Shown here: positions 9,792-18,630 of the stretch, one piece after another | How positions within the stretch are numbered: position 1 is the stretch's first letter | Layout of the letters: each line of letters starts with the position of its first letter | Assembly: GCF_032397745.1 (NCBI RefSeq) | Contig: NZ_CP135921.1 | Span: forward strand, 7,614,501-7,678,500 | Length of the DNA: 64,000 nucleotides | Direction: 5' to 3' | Source: Bradyrhizobium prioriisuperbiae | GTDB taxonomy: Bacteria; Pseudomonadota; Alphaproteobacteria; Rhizobiales; Xanthobacteraceae | Notes under the pieces: model-generated | Database searches by the model: none | The model's input: only the letters and a program-made list of their open reading frames with translations | What the model was told of the DNA's origin: nothing | Position numbers and translations under genes: made by a program

Positions 9792-10742
9792 TCAGTCCTT
9801 GAGGATGGCGCTGGCGGTTGTTTCGTCGGTGATCAAGCCATTGATCAGACGGCCTTTCAGGGCCGCGCGGATGGCGGGCACCTTGGCATGGCCGAGAGCC
9901 GCGCCGATGGTCTGGGCGGCAGCTGGAACGATGGGTGGAATGCTGGTCAGGCGACGATTGGTGCCACCATCGATGACGCGGCCGTCGGCATCGAAGGCCC
10001 AGCCGATCACTTCGCCGGTGGCGCCCAGCCGCCGCATCTCGAACAGTTCCTCGCGGCTGACGAATCCATCGACATGGACCTGCGCGCTCTGGTCCATCTG
10101 TCCGATGCCGATCAACCGCAGGTCGGCTTTGGCGGCAATCGCCCTCACCCGCTCCACCGACGAGATCCGCAACATCTGCGCACGCTCCTCTTCGGATGAC
10201 ATCAGGAACGGCAGCGGCATCGGGTAGTGGCGCGCCTTGGTCCGATCGGCGAGACGTCCCACGGTGTCGTAAAAGCTGGCAGAGCCGTCGGTCGAGATGT
10301 TGCCGACCAGCGACACGATCTCATGATGTGGGCAGTCGATTGGCGACACCCGCTCGACCGCGGCGCGCACCATGCGCCCGGTGCCCAGCGCGACGATGGT
10401 GGGCTGCTCGCTGCGCAAGGTCGCCTCCAGCACGGCCGCGGCCCGCTCCGCAATGCCGGCGGTCGACAATGGCGCCGCCGGATCGGCCGGCACCACCTCG
10501 CAAGAGGCCAGGTGAAACACATCCTTCAAACGCGCCGCGAGCTCCATGCAGGCGGCAATCGGATGTTCCAGGCGAAACGTGATCAGGCGCTCAGCCAGGC
10601 ACAGCGACACCAGCCGTTGCGCCGACGCCCGCGACACTTTCAGCATTTTCGCGATTTCATCCTGGGTATGCCCGGCGATGAAATACAGCCAGCCGGCGCG
10701 CGCGGCCTCGTCCAATCGCGATTTGTCGCTGTCGGTCGCCAT
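9792..10742 (-). CDS. SorC/DeoR-type sugar-binding transcriptional regulator
   Basis: The 316-residue protein has an N-terminal helix-turn-helix (HTQDEIAKMLKVSRASAQRL, residues 26-45) joined to a long sugar-binding domain of the SorC family, with the sugar-phosphate-isomerase-like elements VALGTGRMVRAA and GIGQMDQ. Such proteins control polyol or sugar operons in response to a phosphorylated sugar or a free polyol. It lies between the HAD phosphatase and the transporter genes, all in the same direction. The palindromes at 9644, 9663 and 11442 are its most likely operators. Confidence 0.87.
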   Translation of the reverse strand: MATDSDKSRLDEAARAGWLYFIAGHTQDEIAKMLKVSRASAQRLVSLCLAERLITFRLEHPIAACMELAARLKDVFHLASCEVVPADPAAPLSTAGIAERAAAVLEATLRSEQPTIVALGTGRMVRAAVERVSPIDCPHHEIVSLVGNISTDGSASFYDTVGRLADRTKARHYPMPLPFLMSSEEERAQMLRISSVERVRAIAAKADLRLIGIGQMDQSAQVHVDGFVSREELFEMRRLGATGEVIGWAFDADGRVIDGGTNRRLTSIPPIVPAAAQTIGAALGHAKVPAIRAALKGRLINGLITDETTASAILKD

Positions 10743-10748
10743 CGTGCC

Positions 10749-11420
10749 CTACCGATCCGCTCGCCAGAAATCCGCCATGCGGTCGAACACGCGATCCGCT
10801 CCCGCCTCGACCAGCGGGCCCCGGCCATCGTGCGAGCCGTAATGGCCACCGCCGACAAATCCCCAGACCTGCATGCCCGCGGCCTTGCCTGCCGTCACAC
10901 CGCTGACGCTGTCCTCGATCACCAGGGTGTGGCGCGGCTCCGCGCCCATTCGCTCGGCCGCGTACAGAAACAGATCCGGCGCGGGCTTGCCGTGCTTCAC
11001 CATCTGCGAGGTATAGAGCCTGCCGCCGAAATACGATGCAAGCCTTGTCAAGGACAACGACAGGGACACGCGATCGAGGGCACTCGACGACGCAAGACAG
11101 TACGGGATGTGGCGACCGTCCTGCTGCAGACCCTCCAGCACGCCCGCGATACCCTCGATCGGACGCAGCGCAGCCTGAAATGTCTCGCGCACCTTGGCCG
11201 CGAAGTCGTCGGGGAACGTCGAGGGAATGGGCCGGCCCGCGTCCGCGTAATGCTGCACCACTGCCGCGGTGTTGCGGCCGAGAAACAGACGAACGATCTC
11301 GGCCGTGCCGATCGTGATGCCGTATCCAGCCAACACTTCGGACAAACAGCGGCAGCTCAGGACCTCGCTGTCCACCAGCACGCCGTCGCAATCGAAAATA
11401 ATGAGGTCTGGTGTGATCAT
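10749..11420 (-). CDS. HAD-superfamily phosphatase (beta-phosphoglucomutase-like)
   Basis: A 223-residue protein with all HAD motifs: IIFDCDGVLVDSE with the nucleophile aspartate (motif I), LASSSALD (motif II), KHGKPAPDLFL with the conserved lysine (motif III) and VIEDSVSGVTAGKAAGM (motif IV). The helical cap lies at about residues 18-85. It is first in the leftward cluster, 6 nt from the regulator gene, with a copy of the presumed operator 22-35 nt upstream of its start. It may dephosphorylate a sugar phosphate, preventing toxic build-up or making the inducer. The substrate is unknown. Confidence 0.85.
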   Translation of the reverse strand: MITPDLIIFDCDGVLVDSEVLSCRCLSEVLAGYGITIGTAEIVRLFLGRNTAAVVQHYADAGRPIPSTFPDDFAAKVRETFQAALRPIEGIAGVLEGLQQDGRHIPYCLASSSALDRVSLSLSLTRLASYFGGRLYTSQMVKHGKPAPDLFLYAAERMGAEPRHTLVIEDSVSGVTAGKAAGMQVWGFVGGGHYGSHDGRGPLVEAGADRVFDRMADFWRADR

Positions 11421-11441
11421 CGCGGTTTCCGTTTGTCAGTA

Positions 11442-11455
11442 TGATCATATACTCA
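11442..11455. promoter_or_regulatory. Putative SorC-family operator, site 3
   Basis: TGATCATATACTCA, read on the other strand, is TGAGTATATGATCA, one base different from site 1 at 9644. It sits 22 nt before the HAD gene start, where it would overlap the promoter. Confidence 0.65.
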
Positions 11456-11617
11456 ATAGTTGGGCAATAACCCATTGATCGAACCGGAGGAATGCCTAAT
11501 CATCTGCTCGGCGGCGCAATCAACGGCACGAGATGTGCACGTCTTTGACGGTGTTATTGCCATCCCAGCGACATCAAACGTGCCCAAGGATGTCGCTCCA
11601 CGAAATGAGAGACCCGC

Positions 11618-13096
11618 GTGACCAGCCGGATTGTCCCCGTCAAACCCTTCGACCTCGTGATTTTCGGCGGCACCGGCGACCTCGCCTACCGCAAGATCTT
11701 CCCGGCACTGTTCCACCGTTATCGCGATCGGCAGTTCGGCGGCGATACCCGGATTGTCGGCACCTCGCGACGCGCCATGACCAGCGAAGCCTACCGCGCC
11801 GCCATCCGCGAAGCCCTGCTCGGCTTTGCCGGCGCGACCAGCGCCGACGCCGAAGAACTGGATGGCTTCCTGGCGGTGGTGGATTTTGTCGCGGTCGATG
11901 CGCAAACGGACCAGGGCTGGTCGGACCTGAAGGACTGGTTCGGGCCCAAGGCGCAGGAGGTGCGCGGCTTCTATCTCGCGACCGCGCCGGACTTGTTCGG
12001 AGGGATCGCGGCCAGGCTCGCCGCCCATGGGCTGGTGACACCGACCGCGCGCATCATTGTAGAGAAGCCGATCGGCACCGACGGCGCCTCCGCTGAACGG
12101 ATCAACGACCAGCTTGGCGCCGTGTTCAAGGAAAGCCAGATCTTCCGCATCGATCACTATCTCGGCAAGGAGACCGTGCAGAACCTTTTGGCGCTGCGGT
12201 TCGCCAATATCCTGCTCGAGCCCCTGTGGAATTCCAACTACATCGACCATGTGCAGATCACCGTGGCCGAGGCGCTCGGGGTCGGCGGGCGCGGCGCCTA
12301 TTACGATCACTCCGGCGCACTGCGCGACATGGTGCAGAACCATCTGCTGCAGCTGTTGTGCCTGGTCGCCATGGAGCCGCCCGCCTCGCTCGATGCAGAC
12401 GCGGTCCGCGACGAAAAGCTGAAGGTGCTGCGCTCGCTGGAGCCGATCGATGCCGGCAATGCTGCGACGCTAACGGTCCGCGGGCAGTACAAGGCCGGCG
12501 CCAGCAATGGCGACACGGTGCCCGCCTATCTCGACGACGCCGGTGCGAGCGCCAGCACCACCGAAACCTTCGTCGCGCTCAAGGCCACCATCGCCAACTG
12601 GCGCTGGAGCGGCGTACCGTTCTATCTGCGCACCGGCAAGCGGCTGCACGAACAGCGCTCCGAGATCGTGGTGGTGTTCCGCCGCGTGCCGCATCTGCTA
12701 TTCAAGGGCGTCAGCGGCCTGATGATGGACAACCGCCTGACCATCCGCCTGCAGCCCGACGAAGGCATCAAGCTGGGGCTCACCATCAAGGAGCCCGGTC
12801 CCGGCGGCATGCGGCTGCAGCACGTGCCACTCGACATGAGTTTCGCCGAGGCCTTCAATGCCCGCGCCCCGGAAGCCTATGAGCGGTTGTTGATGGACGT
12901 GATCCGCGGCAATGCCACCCTGTTCATGCGCCGTGACGAGGTGCAGGCCGCATGGAACTGGATCGACCCGATCCGCGAGGCGTGGTCGCGCACCTCGGAC
13001 GCGCCGAGGCCCTATGTGGCCGGCAGTTGGGGGCCGGCAGGATCGGTCGCGCTGATCGAGCGCGACGGGCGGACGTGGAACGAAGAGTTCGCGTGA
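11618..13096 (+). CDS. zwf: Glucose-6-phosphate 1-dehydrogenase
   Basis: The 492-residue protein shows the NADP-binding FGGTGDLAYRK at the N-terminus, the signature RIDHYLGKE with the catalytic histidine (around residue 178), EKPIG, and YDHSGALRDMVQNH. It oxidises glucose 6-phosphate to 6-phosphogluconolactone, feeding the Entner-Doudoroff and pentose phosphate routes. The start is a GTG at 11618. No pgl or edd gene is adjacent. It is divergent from the polyol cluster and convergent with the next ABC operon, whose last stop lies only 15 nt beyond the zwf stop. A degenerate copy of its 3' end is found at 17661-17744. Confidence 0.95.
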   Translation: MTSRIVPVKPFDLVIFGGTGDLAYRKIFPALFHRYRDRQFGGDTRIVGTSRRAMTSEAYRAAIREALLGFAGATSADAEELDGFLAVVDFVAVDAQTDQGWSDLKDWFGPKAQEVRGFYLATAPDLFGGIAARLAAHGLVTPTARIIVEKPIGTDGASAERINDQLGAVFKESQIFRIDHYLGKETVQNLLALRFANILLEPLWNSNYIDHVQITVAEALGVGGRGAYYDHSGALRDMVQNHLLQLLCLVAMEPPASLDADAVRDEKLKVLRSLEPIDAGNAATLTVRGQYKAGASNGDTVPAYLDDAGASASTTETFVALKATIANWRWSGVPFYLRTGKRLHEQRSEIVVVFRRVPHLLFKGVSGLMMDNRLTIRLQPDEGIKLGLTIKEPGPGGMRLQHVPLDMSFAEAFNARAPEAYERLLMDVIRGNATLFMRRDEVQAAWNWIDPIREAWSRTSDAPRPYVAGSWGPAGSVALIERDGRTWNEEFA

Positions 13097-13111
13097 CAGC
13101 GATGGCGCCGC

Positions 13112-14137
13112 TCATTCCGTCGCGGTGCTCGAGTCGCGCATCATCTGTGCGTAGACGTTGACGACGAGAGCGATCAGCAGAATGAGGCCACGGATCAGGA
13201 TCTTCAGGAAACTGTCGATATTGACGTGATCGAGGCCGTTGTTGAGCACGCCCAACACCAGGAGCCCGATAATCGTGTTGCCAATGCCGCCCCGCCCGCC
13301 AAACAGGCTGGTACCGCCGACAACGACGGCGGCGATGGCGTCGAGCAGGAATGTGTCGAACTGATTCTGCTGCGCACTGCCGAAATAGGCGACGCCCAAC
13401 ATGCCTGAAAAGCCACTGAGCACCGCCGAAATCACCATCACCGCACCGATGATGAACTTGACGTTGACGCCCGAATACTCAGCGGCGTCGCGGTTGCCGC
13501 CGGTCATATACACGTAGCGGCCGAAACGCGTGTAAGTGAGAACCAGATGGGCAATCAGCAGCACCAGCATGGCGACGATAATCAGCCATCGCACGCCGAT
13601 ATATTGCCCCGAGCCGAGCACCTGGATGATGTCGGGAAATTTGTAGGCAATCTGTCCCCGCACCAGCATGGCGGAGATGCCCGCGGCGATCTGCATCATG
13701 GCAAGCGTCATGATGAAGGACGGAATGCCGATGCGCGTGACGCCAAAGGCCGTGACCAGGCCAAGCAAACCGCAGGTCGCGAGCGCCAGAATCACCGCGA
13801 CCAGGCCCGGCAAGGGCAGATTCTGGATATTGGCGTAGGCCGGCTGCAACGTGAAGAAGGCTACGACAATGCCGGTGGCATTGGCGACGGCGGCGACCGA
13901 CAGATCGATCTCGCCGGTGAGAATGACAAAGGTGAGACCGACGGCGATGATCGAGGTCAGTGACACCTGAGCCAGGATGTTGGCGAAGTTGTCCAGCGTC
14001 ATGAACGACGGGCTGGCGATCGAGAAAAACGCGACCAGCGCAATCAGCGTGATCAACGGCGCGATGTTGCGCAACTGGTTGCGCAGCACATGGGCCAGAT
14101 CGAGCGATTTGCCGGCGGGCTTGGCGGCGTCAGTCAT
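13112..14137 (-). CDS. Sugar ABC transporter permease (RbsC/XylH type)
   Basis: An inner-membrane permease of about 341 residues with eight to ten hydrophobic segments. It carries the CUT2 signature GLTFVILTGEIDLSVAAV and, near the C-terminus, AAVVVGGTSLFGGRGGIGNT. I start at the ATG at 14137 (MTDAAKP), which fits the family; an upstream start adds nine basic residues. It is the last gene of a leftward three-gene operon (binding protein, ATPase, permease). Substrate is likely a pentose, hexose or polyol but cannot be specified. Confidence 0.88.
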   Translation of the reverse strand: MTDAAKPAGKSLDLAHVLRNQLRNIAPLITLIALVAFFSIASPSFMTLDNFANILAQVSLTSIIAVGLTFVILTGEIDLSVAAVANATGIVVAFFTLQPAYANIQNLPLPGLVAVILALATCGLLGLVTAFGVTRIGIPSFIMTLAMMQIAAGISAMLVRGQIAYKFPDIIQVLGSGQYIGVRWLIIVAMLVLLIAHLVLTYTRFGRYVYMTGGNRDAAEYSGVNVKFIIGAVMVISAVLSGFSGMLGVAYFGSAQQNQFDTFLLDAIAAVVVGGTSLFGGRGGIGNTIIGLLVLGVLNNGLDHVNIDSFLKILIRGLILLIALVVNVYAQMMRDSSTATE

Positions 14138-14274
14138 GTCAGTCCTTCTTTTGCGATCGCACATCCGTTCACCGACAGGCGGCCCTTCCGCTCATCGTCT
14201 TTTGCCCCTCACAGGGAGGGGGTATTGCCTGGCGGCGGCCGCGGCGGGCCAATCCAGGACGACCGTCTCATTCC

Positions 14275-15813
14275 TCACGCCGCGGCCAGCAGATCCGCCT
14301 TCTCGACGCGCCCGTGTTCGAATGCCTTCACTACGCGGCCGCGCTTCATCACCACCACCCGATCGGCCAGCGTCAGGATGGTTTCCGGCTCCGTCGACAG
14401 CACGATCACGGCGACACCCTGATCGCGCAGGGCCTTGACGATGCGGATCACATCTTCCTTGGCGCCAATATCCATGCCGCGCGTCGGCTCGGAGAGGATG
14501 AGTACCTTGGGCCTGTAAGTCAGCCACTTCGCCAGCGCCACCTTCTGCTGATTGCCGCCCGAGAGCTGCCCTACCTGCATTTCGGCATTGGCCGGACGGA
14601 TCTGCAGGTCGGCGATCTGCGTCCGGGCGATGTGCCGTTCGGCCTGCGGCTTGAGCCAGAGCCGATGGATGCGTTCCAGAATGGAAATCGAAATGTTCCT
14701 GTAGATCGGCTCCGTCCGGAACAGCATCATGCGCCGGTTCTCAGGCACATACGCAATACCGGCGCGGCGCGCGGCAACCGTGGAACGGAGCACCAGAGGC
14801 TTGCCCTCCAGCATGACGGTTCCATCATCCAGCGGAAATTTGCCGAACAGGCAGCGCGCAAGTTCGATCTGGCCGCAGCCCATGAAGCCGTAGATACCGA
14901 GAATTTCGCCGGCACGCGCCTCGAACGACAAGTCCTTGAGCACGCCGCCCTGGCTCAAGCCGCGCGCGGCCAGCACCACGGGCCTGGTTTCGCTGCCGGT
15001 CAACTCGGCGCTTTCGCCGGCCGACAATTCGCTCGCACCGCGGCCGATCATCTGCGAGATCAGTTGATCCTTGCTTGTCGTGGCGGCTTCGACCGCGGCT
15101 ACCTTACGGCCGTTTCGAAAGATGGTGACGTGGTCGGAGATGGCGAGCACATCTTCCAGAAAATGCGAGATGAAGATCAGACTGCGGCCTTCCTGGCGCA
15201 GCTGGCGCAGCGCCTTGAACAACCGCTCGACCTCGGGCGGCGACAATGCGGATGTCGGCTCGTCGAGAATGATGATGCGCGCGCCGGAAAACAGCACGCG
15301 GCTGAGCTCGATCAACTGCTGAATGCCGACGGGCAGCGAGCCCATGCGCGTGCGCGGGTCAATATCGAGGCCGAGACTGGAAATCTGCGTGCGCGCGGCT
15401 TTCTCCATACGCGCCCAATCGACGATGACCCCTGCCTTTGTGGGCTGGGCGCCAAGAAACACATTCTCGGCCACCGTCAGGTCGGGAACCACCGACAGTT
15501 CCTGATGCACCATGCCGATGCCGACGGCGAGCGAGTCATGCGGACTGCGAAACCGCACCTCGCGTCCGTCAATCAACATCTGCCCCTGAAAATCATGGTG
15601 CACGCCTGCGATGATCTTCATCATGGTCGATTTGCCGGCACCGTTCTCGCCGACCAGACCATGAATTTCTCCCCGCGCCATGGAAAAATCGACATCCCGC
15701 AACGCGGCAACGCCGCCAAAGCTCTTGGAGACGTGCTTCAGTTCCAGCAGCGGCAAGGGGCTGGCCTGTACAATATCGGGCGGAGTCATTCTCTGCGCAT
15801 CCCGGTCGTCCAT
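14275..15813 (-). CDS. Sugar ABC transporter ATP-binding protein (RbsA type, two ABC domains)
   Basis: A tandem ATPase of about 512 residues. Domain 1 has Walker A GENGAGKST, the signature-like LPVGIQQLIELSRVL and Walker B IIILDEPTSAL. Domain 2 has a degenerate Walker A (GFMGCGQIE), a standard LSGGNQQKVALAKWL and Walker B ILSEPTRGMD in which the catalytic aspartate region is altered. This asymmetry is usual in RbsA/MglA/XylG proteins. The start at 15813 (MDDRD) or 15789 (MTPPD) is open. It lies between the binding-protein and permease genes. Confidence 0.9.
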   Translation of the reverse strand: MDDRDAQRMTPPDIVQASPLPLLELKHVSKSFGGVAALRDVDFSMARGEIHGLVGENGAGKSTMMKIIAGVHHDFQGQMLIDGREVRFRSPHDSLAVGIGMVHQELSVVPDLTVAENVFLGAQPTKAGVIVDWARMEKAARTQISSLGLDIDPRTRMGSLPVGIQQLIELSRVLFSGARIIILDEPTSALSPPEVERLFKALRQLRQEGRSLIFISHFLEDVLAISDHVTIFRNGRKVAAVEAATTSKDQLISQMIGRGASELSAGESAELTGSETRPVVLAARGLSQGGVLKDLSFEARAGEILGIYGFMGCGQIELARCLFGKFPLDDGTVMLEGKPLVLRSTVAARRAGIAYVPENRRMMLFRTEPIYRNISISILERIHRLWLKPQAERHIARTQIADLQIRPANAEMQVGQLSGGNQQKVALAKWLTYRPKVLILSEPTRGMDIGAKEDVIRIVKALRDQGVAVIVLSTEPETILTLADRVVVMKRGRVVKAFEHGRVEKADLLAAA

Positions 15814-15924
15814 CCTCCGTCCCTCCCCCTTAAGGGGAACCAGGACGGGGCGGAGTGTTTGCGGATTATCCGATCCCAAGGCTGGAGCGGGGACGCTGAG
15901 CCCCGCCCCAAACCAGTCCGATCG

Positions 15925-16950
15925 TCAGATCAGGAAGTGGCGCTCCATCCACGCGATGCCGGGGGCCGTTTCCTTGGTGATGACCGGGCCATCGGTGACG
16001 ATGTTCTTGGGGATGCCCTTGCCGGTCTTTTCGCCGCTGACAACAGCGGCGACGCCCGCGGCAACGGCCCAGCCGTGAATACGGCAGGACGGGTTGCGCA
16101 CGGTTGCCAGCATACGGCCGTCGATGACGGCTTCCAGCGCCGGCGGCATGGCATCGACGCCGCCGATGATGATGTCGGTCTTGCCCCGCGCCTTCATGAC
16201 ATTGGCGGCAGCCAGCGCCATGTCGTCATTATGGAAGAAGGCGGCCTTGATGTTGGGATACTTGGTCAAATGCGTATCCCAGATGCGGGCGACCTTGGTG
16301 ACGTCCCAGTCGGCAGGATCGGTGTTGAGCACCTGTATCTTGGGATAGTTCTTGATGATCTTCTCGAAGCCCTTGGCACGGCCCTGGGCACCCGAGTGCC
16401 CCAAAGCACCCTGGGTCATGATGATCGTCCCCTCGCCGCCCATCGCGTCGACGATCTGCTGGGTCACGGAGGCGCCCATGAAGACGTTGTCCGGCGCCAG
16501 CATCGTATGGACGTTGATCGTGTCCAGCGGAGCGATCAGCGTATCGAGGTCGATGACCGGGATACCCGCGTTGATCATCTTATTGACGGGATCGACAAGC
16601 GTGCCGATGCCGAAGGCCTGGATGGCGACGAAGTCCCATTTCTGCGAGGCCATATTGTCGATGGCCGCACGCTGCTTGACGGCGTCGAGCTGACCGTCAA
16701 ACCAGGTCACCTCCACATTCATCAGTTTGCCCCAGGCCTCCGCCGCCTGCTTGCCCTGGGCGCACCAGGTGGCCTGCAGGCCGGCATTGGAAAACGCCGC
16801 CTTCAAGGGCTTTTCCGATCTCAGCAGTTCATCGGCCATGGCCGGATTGAAACCGGCATTGGCCATATAGGCCCCGGCCATGCCGATCATGCTGGCGCTC
16901 AGCATGAAATCGCGACGGTTCTGTTCGATTTTGTTTTTGGCGTCAGACAT
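15925..16950 (-). CDS. Sugar ABC transporter periplasmic binding protein (RbsB/XylF type), Tat signal
   Basis: The 341-residue protein begins with a twin-arginine type signal (NRRDFMLSASMIGMAGA) and continues as a periplasmic binding protein 1-like domain (KAAFSNAGLQATWCAQGKQA; AAIDNMASQKWDFVAIQAFG; PVIDLDTLI). Export in folded form through Tat is unusual for this family but seen in rhizobia. First gene of the leftward RbsABC-like operon. The ligand is probably a sugar or polyol. Upstream lie only decayed gene fragments, so its promoter is within about 16,951-17,150. Confidence 0.87.
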   Translation of the reverse strand: MSDAKNKIEQNRRDFMLSASMIGMAGAYMANAGFNPAMADELLRSEKPLKAAFSNAGLQATWCAQGKQAAEAWGKLMNVEVTWFDGQLDAVKQRAAIDNMASQKWDFVAIQAFGIGTLVDPVNKMINAGIPVIDLDTLIAPLDTINVHTMLAPDNVFMGASVTQQIVDAMGGEGTIIMTQGALGHSGAQGRAKGFEKIIKNYPKIQVLNTDPADWDVTKVARIWDTHLTKYPNIKAAFFHNDDMALAAANVMKARGKTDIIIGGVDAMPPALEAVIDGRMLATVRNPSCRIHGWAVAAGVAAVVSGEKTGKGIPKNIVTDGPVITKETAPGIAWMERHFLI

Positions 16951-17160
16951 TTGGGCTCCTTGGCGTGTGCAATACAGCCGTTGGCTTCAAGCAGCTTCCG
17001 TTCCCTAAAAAACGACCAGGTTGTTCCCGGTTCGCAGGCCTGCAGCATCGACGTGGACGATTGCGGATGTCAACAAAATCCAATGCGCCATGAACCGATG
17101 GTCGAGTTTGGCGTCTGGGGCGCGCAGAGCCTGAGCCGGTGATGGTGCGCTTTGCTCGCT

Positions 17161-17610
17161 GGAGGACGAGGAGCTGAAATCCCAGTTTCTGCACCATGAG
17201 CCCGTTATCCTAGCACTGCCTGACTGCACTCGGCACCAAAGCGCTGCGGCTGGCAGCGCTGAAGGGCGAGACATTCATCCTGTATCCGCGCGATCCACGC
17301 CCAAGCTTTGCCGATTACATCCTGAAGGTTTACCTGAATGAAGGATTCATGCCGAAGTCACCCGTGATGACACAGGACTATCAGACCACTGTCAGCCTGG
17401 TGTCTGTCGGCGTCGGCGTCGGCGTTTCAGTTGTGCCGTAGTCGGTGCCCCAATCGGAACGTCCGGGCGTTATTTTTCGCCCCCTTCTCCGGTCATAACC
17501 CGGGCACCTCGCTGTCACTGAACTATCGGCGCGACAACAGGACGCCGCACGTATTCAATTTCCTGAAAGTGACGCAGCAATTTCACCGGCAGCCCGAAGG
17601 CAAGCCTTGA
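17161..17610 (+). pseudogene. LysR-family regulator C-terminal remnant, frameshifted
   Basis: Translation in pieces gives an EPVILALP motif, then LAALKGETFILYPRDPRPSF and DYQTTVSLVSVGVGVGVSVV ending in a stop at 17439. In another frame it continues with GHNPGTSLSLNYRRDNRTPH, ending at the stop 17608. These are consecutive parts of a LysR-type effector-binding domain, broken by at least two frame changes and a stop, without any N-terminal DNA-binding half. It is a decayed gene, non-coding today. Confidence 0.85.
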
Positions 17611-17660
17611 GCGCCTTGCGTCGTCGAAGTGTTGCCGTGGGCGAAACACCGCCTTCGGAA

Positions 17661-17744
17661 GCGCCGCTGCCCCATGTGGCCGGCAGCTCGAGCCGGCAGG
17701 ATCGGGCGCGCGGCGAGTGCATGTGGAACGAGCAGTTCACGTGA
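17661..17744 (+). pseudogene. Degenerate duplicate of the zwf 3' end
   Basis: This stretch aligns with the last 85 or so bases of zwf (13012-13096) in the same orientation: shared blocks include TGTGGCCGGCAG, GCCGGCAGGATCGG, TGGAACGA and the terminal CGTGA. The translation PHVAGSS...MWNEQFT-stop mirrors PYVAGSW...TWNEEFA-stop of zwf, with small deletions in the middle. It bounds the RbsABC-like operon on the side away from zwf. Confidence 0.85.
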
Positions 17745-17995
17745 ACTTGTGATTGCGTGACTTTCGGTCGACCGGACCAGTGTCGATGCTGCCCCCGTTT
17801 CACCGGCCATTTCGTAGCCCGTCCCATGGCGGGGGAGATTGGTGCGACATCTCCGTCACGGCCGCGGCAAGTTGTCTCCTTTGGAACTGCCGGGTTCGGC
17901 TAGGCGTAGTCTCTCCGGATGAATACGTGAGCAAGCACGATCCGTAAGACCTGCTGCTTCGTGGGCAACGGGGGGAATGAACAAAGGGAAATTCA

Positions 17996-18524
17996 ATGAC
18001 CATTAAAACTATCGGCGCGCTCCTGTTAGCCGTCGCGCTTGCATCAACATCTCCAGCACTGGCCCAATTTGGTGGAGGCGGCGGAGGTGGTGGTGGCGGC
18101 GGGGTGGAGGCGGTGGCGCTTCCGCCGGTGGGGGCTTTGGCGGCGGAGGTGGAGGTGGAGCTCCTTCAGGAGGGGCGGCAGCGCCGGCCGCGGAGGCGGC
18201 TTTGGCGGTGGCCAGATTGCCGGAGGCGGCGGAGGCTGGCGTGGCGGCGGCGGCGGTGGTGGATTTAGAGGCGGTGGCTGGCGTGGCGGCGGTTGGCACG
18301 GCCACCATCACCATCGTCACCGTGGTTACTGGCCAGGCATCGGGATCGGTGGAGCGTATGCCTCTCCGTACTATTACGACGACGACTATTACGACGATGA
18401 CGTTGCGGTTGATGTCGCGCCCTCAGGCGGTTCGGTCGCCTACTGCAAGAGCCGCTTCAAATCCTATAATCCGGCAACGGGGACCTATCTCGGCTACGAT
18501 GGCCGGCGTCACCCCTGCCCGTAA
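17996..18524 (+). pseudogene. BA14K-family secreted glycine-rich protein, two apparent frameshifts
   Basis: A good signal peptide (MTIKTIGALLLAVALASTSP, ending ALAQ) leads into a glycine-rich region, and the C-terminus has the BA14K-type motif YCKSRFKSYNPATGTYLGYD followed by GRRHPCP. These parts lie in different frames: frame of 17996 up to about 18103, a second frame to about 18170, and a third frame to the stop at 18524. Both shifts fall at GGGG tracts where one further G would restore the reading frame. It may be a real broken gene, a phase-variable gene or an assembly error in homopolymers. BA14K proteins are small surface or periplasmic proteins of alphaproteobacteria. Confidence 0.8.
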
Positions 18525-18545
18525 ACGAGTACAGGCGTCTTAATG

Positions 18546-18579
18546 GAAAGGCCGCCGGCATGATCGCCGGCGGTCTTTC
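18546..18579 (+). terminator. Rho-independent-type terminator after BA14K gene
   Basis: A 14-bp stem (GAAAGGCCGCCGGC with GCCGGCGGTCTTTC, one G-T pair) closes a six-base loop and ends in TCTTTC, 22 nt after the BA14K stop codon. Confidence 0.7.
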
Positions 18580-18630
18580 ACTTGATAAGCAACGCGCGAG
18601 CGATTTTTTCAAGCCGCCGGAAGGATGATC

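Noticed and set aside
13112..16950. Assignment of the CUT2 transporter as the ribose system rbsABC
   Set aside because: No rbsK, rbsD or rbsR is adjacent, and CUT2 systems carry many sugars and polyols; a specific name would be unsupported.
14314..17142. Very long open frame (942 codons) on the plus strand across the RbsABC-like operon
   Set aside because: It is antisense to three well-supported genes, arises from high-GC codon bias, and its translation lacks any family motif.
13097..17744. Integrative element or prophage explanation for the zwf-flanked block
   Set aside because: No integrase, tRNA, attachment core or phage gene is present; only a metabolic operon and decayed fragments.
18071..18300. 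Glycine-codon repeats as a CRISPR or VNTR array
   Set aside because: The GGC/GGT/GGA repeats are irregular, without spacers, and are explained by the glycine-rich BA14K protein.
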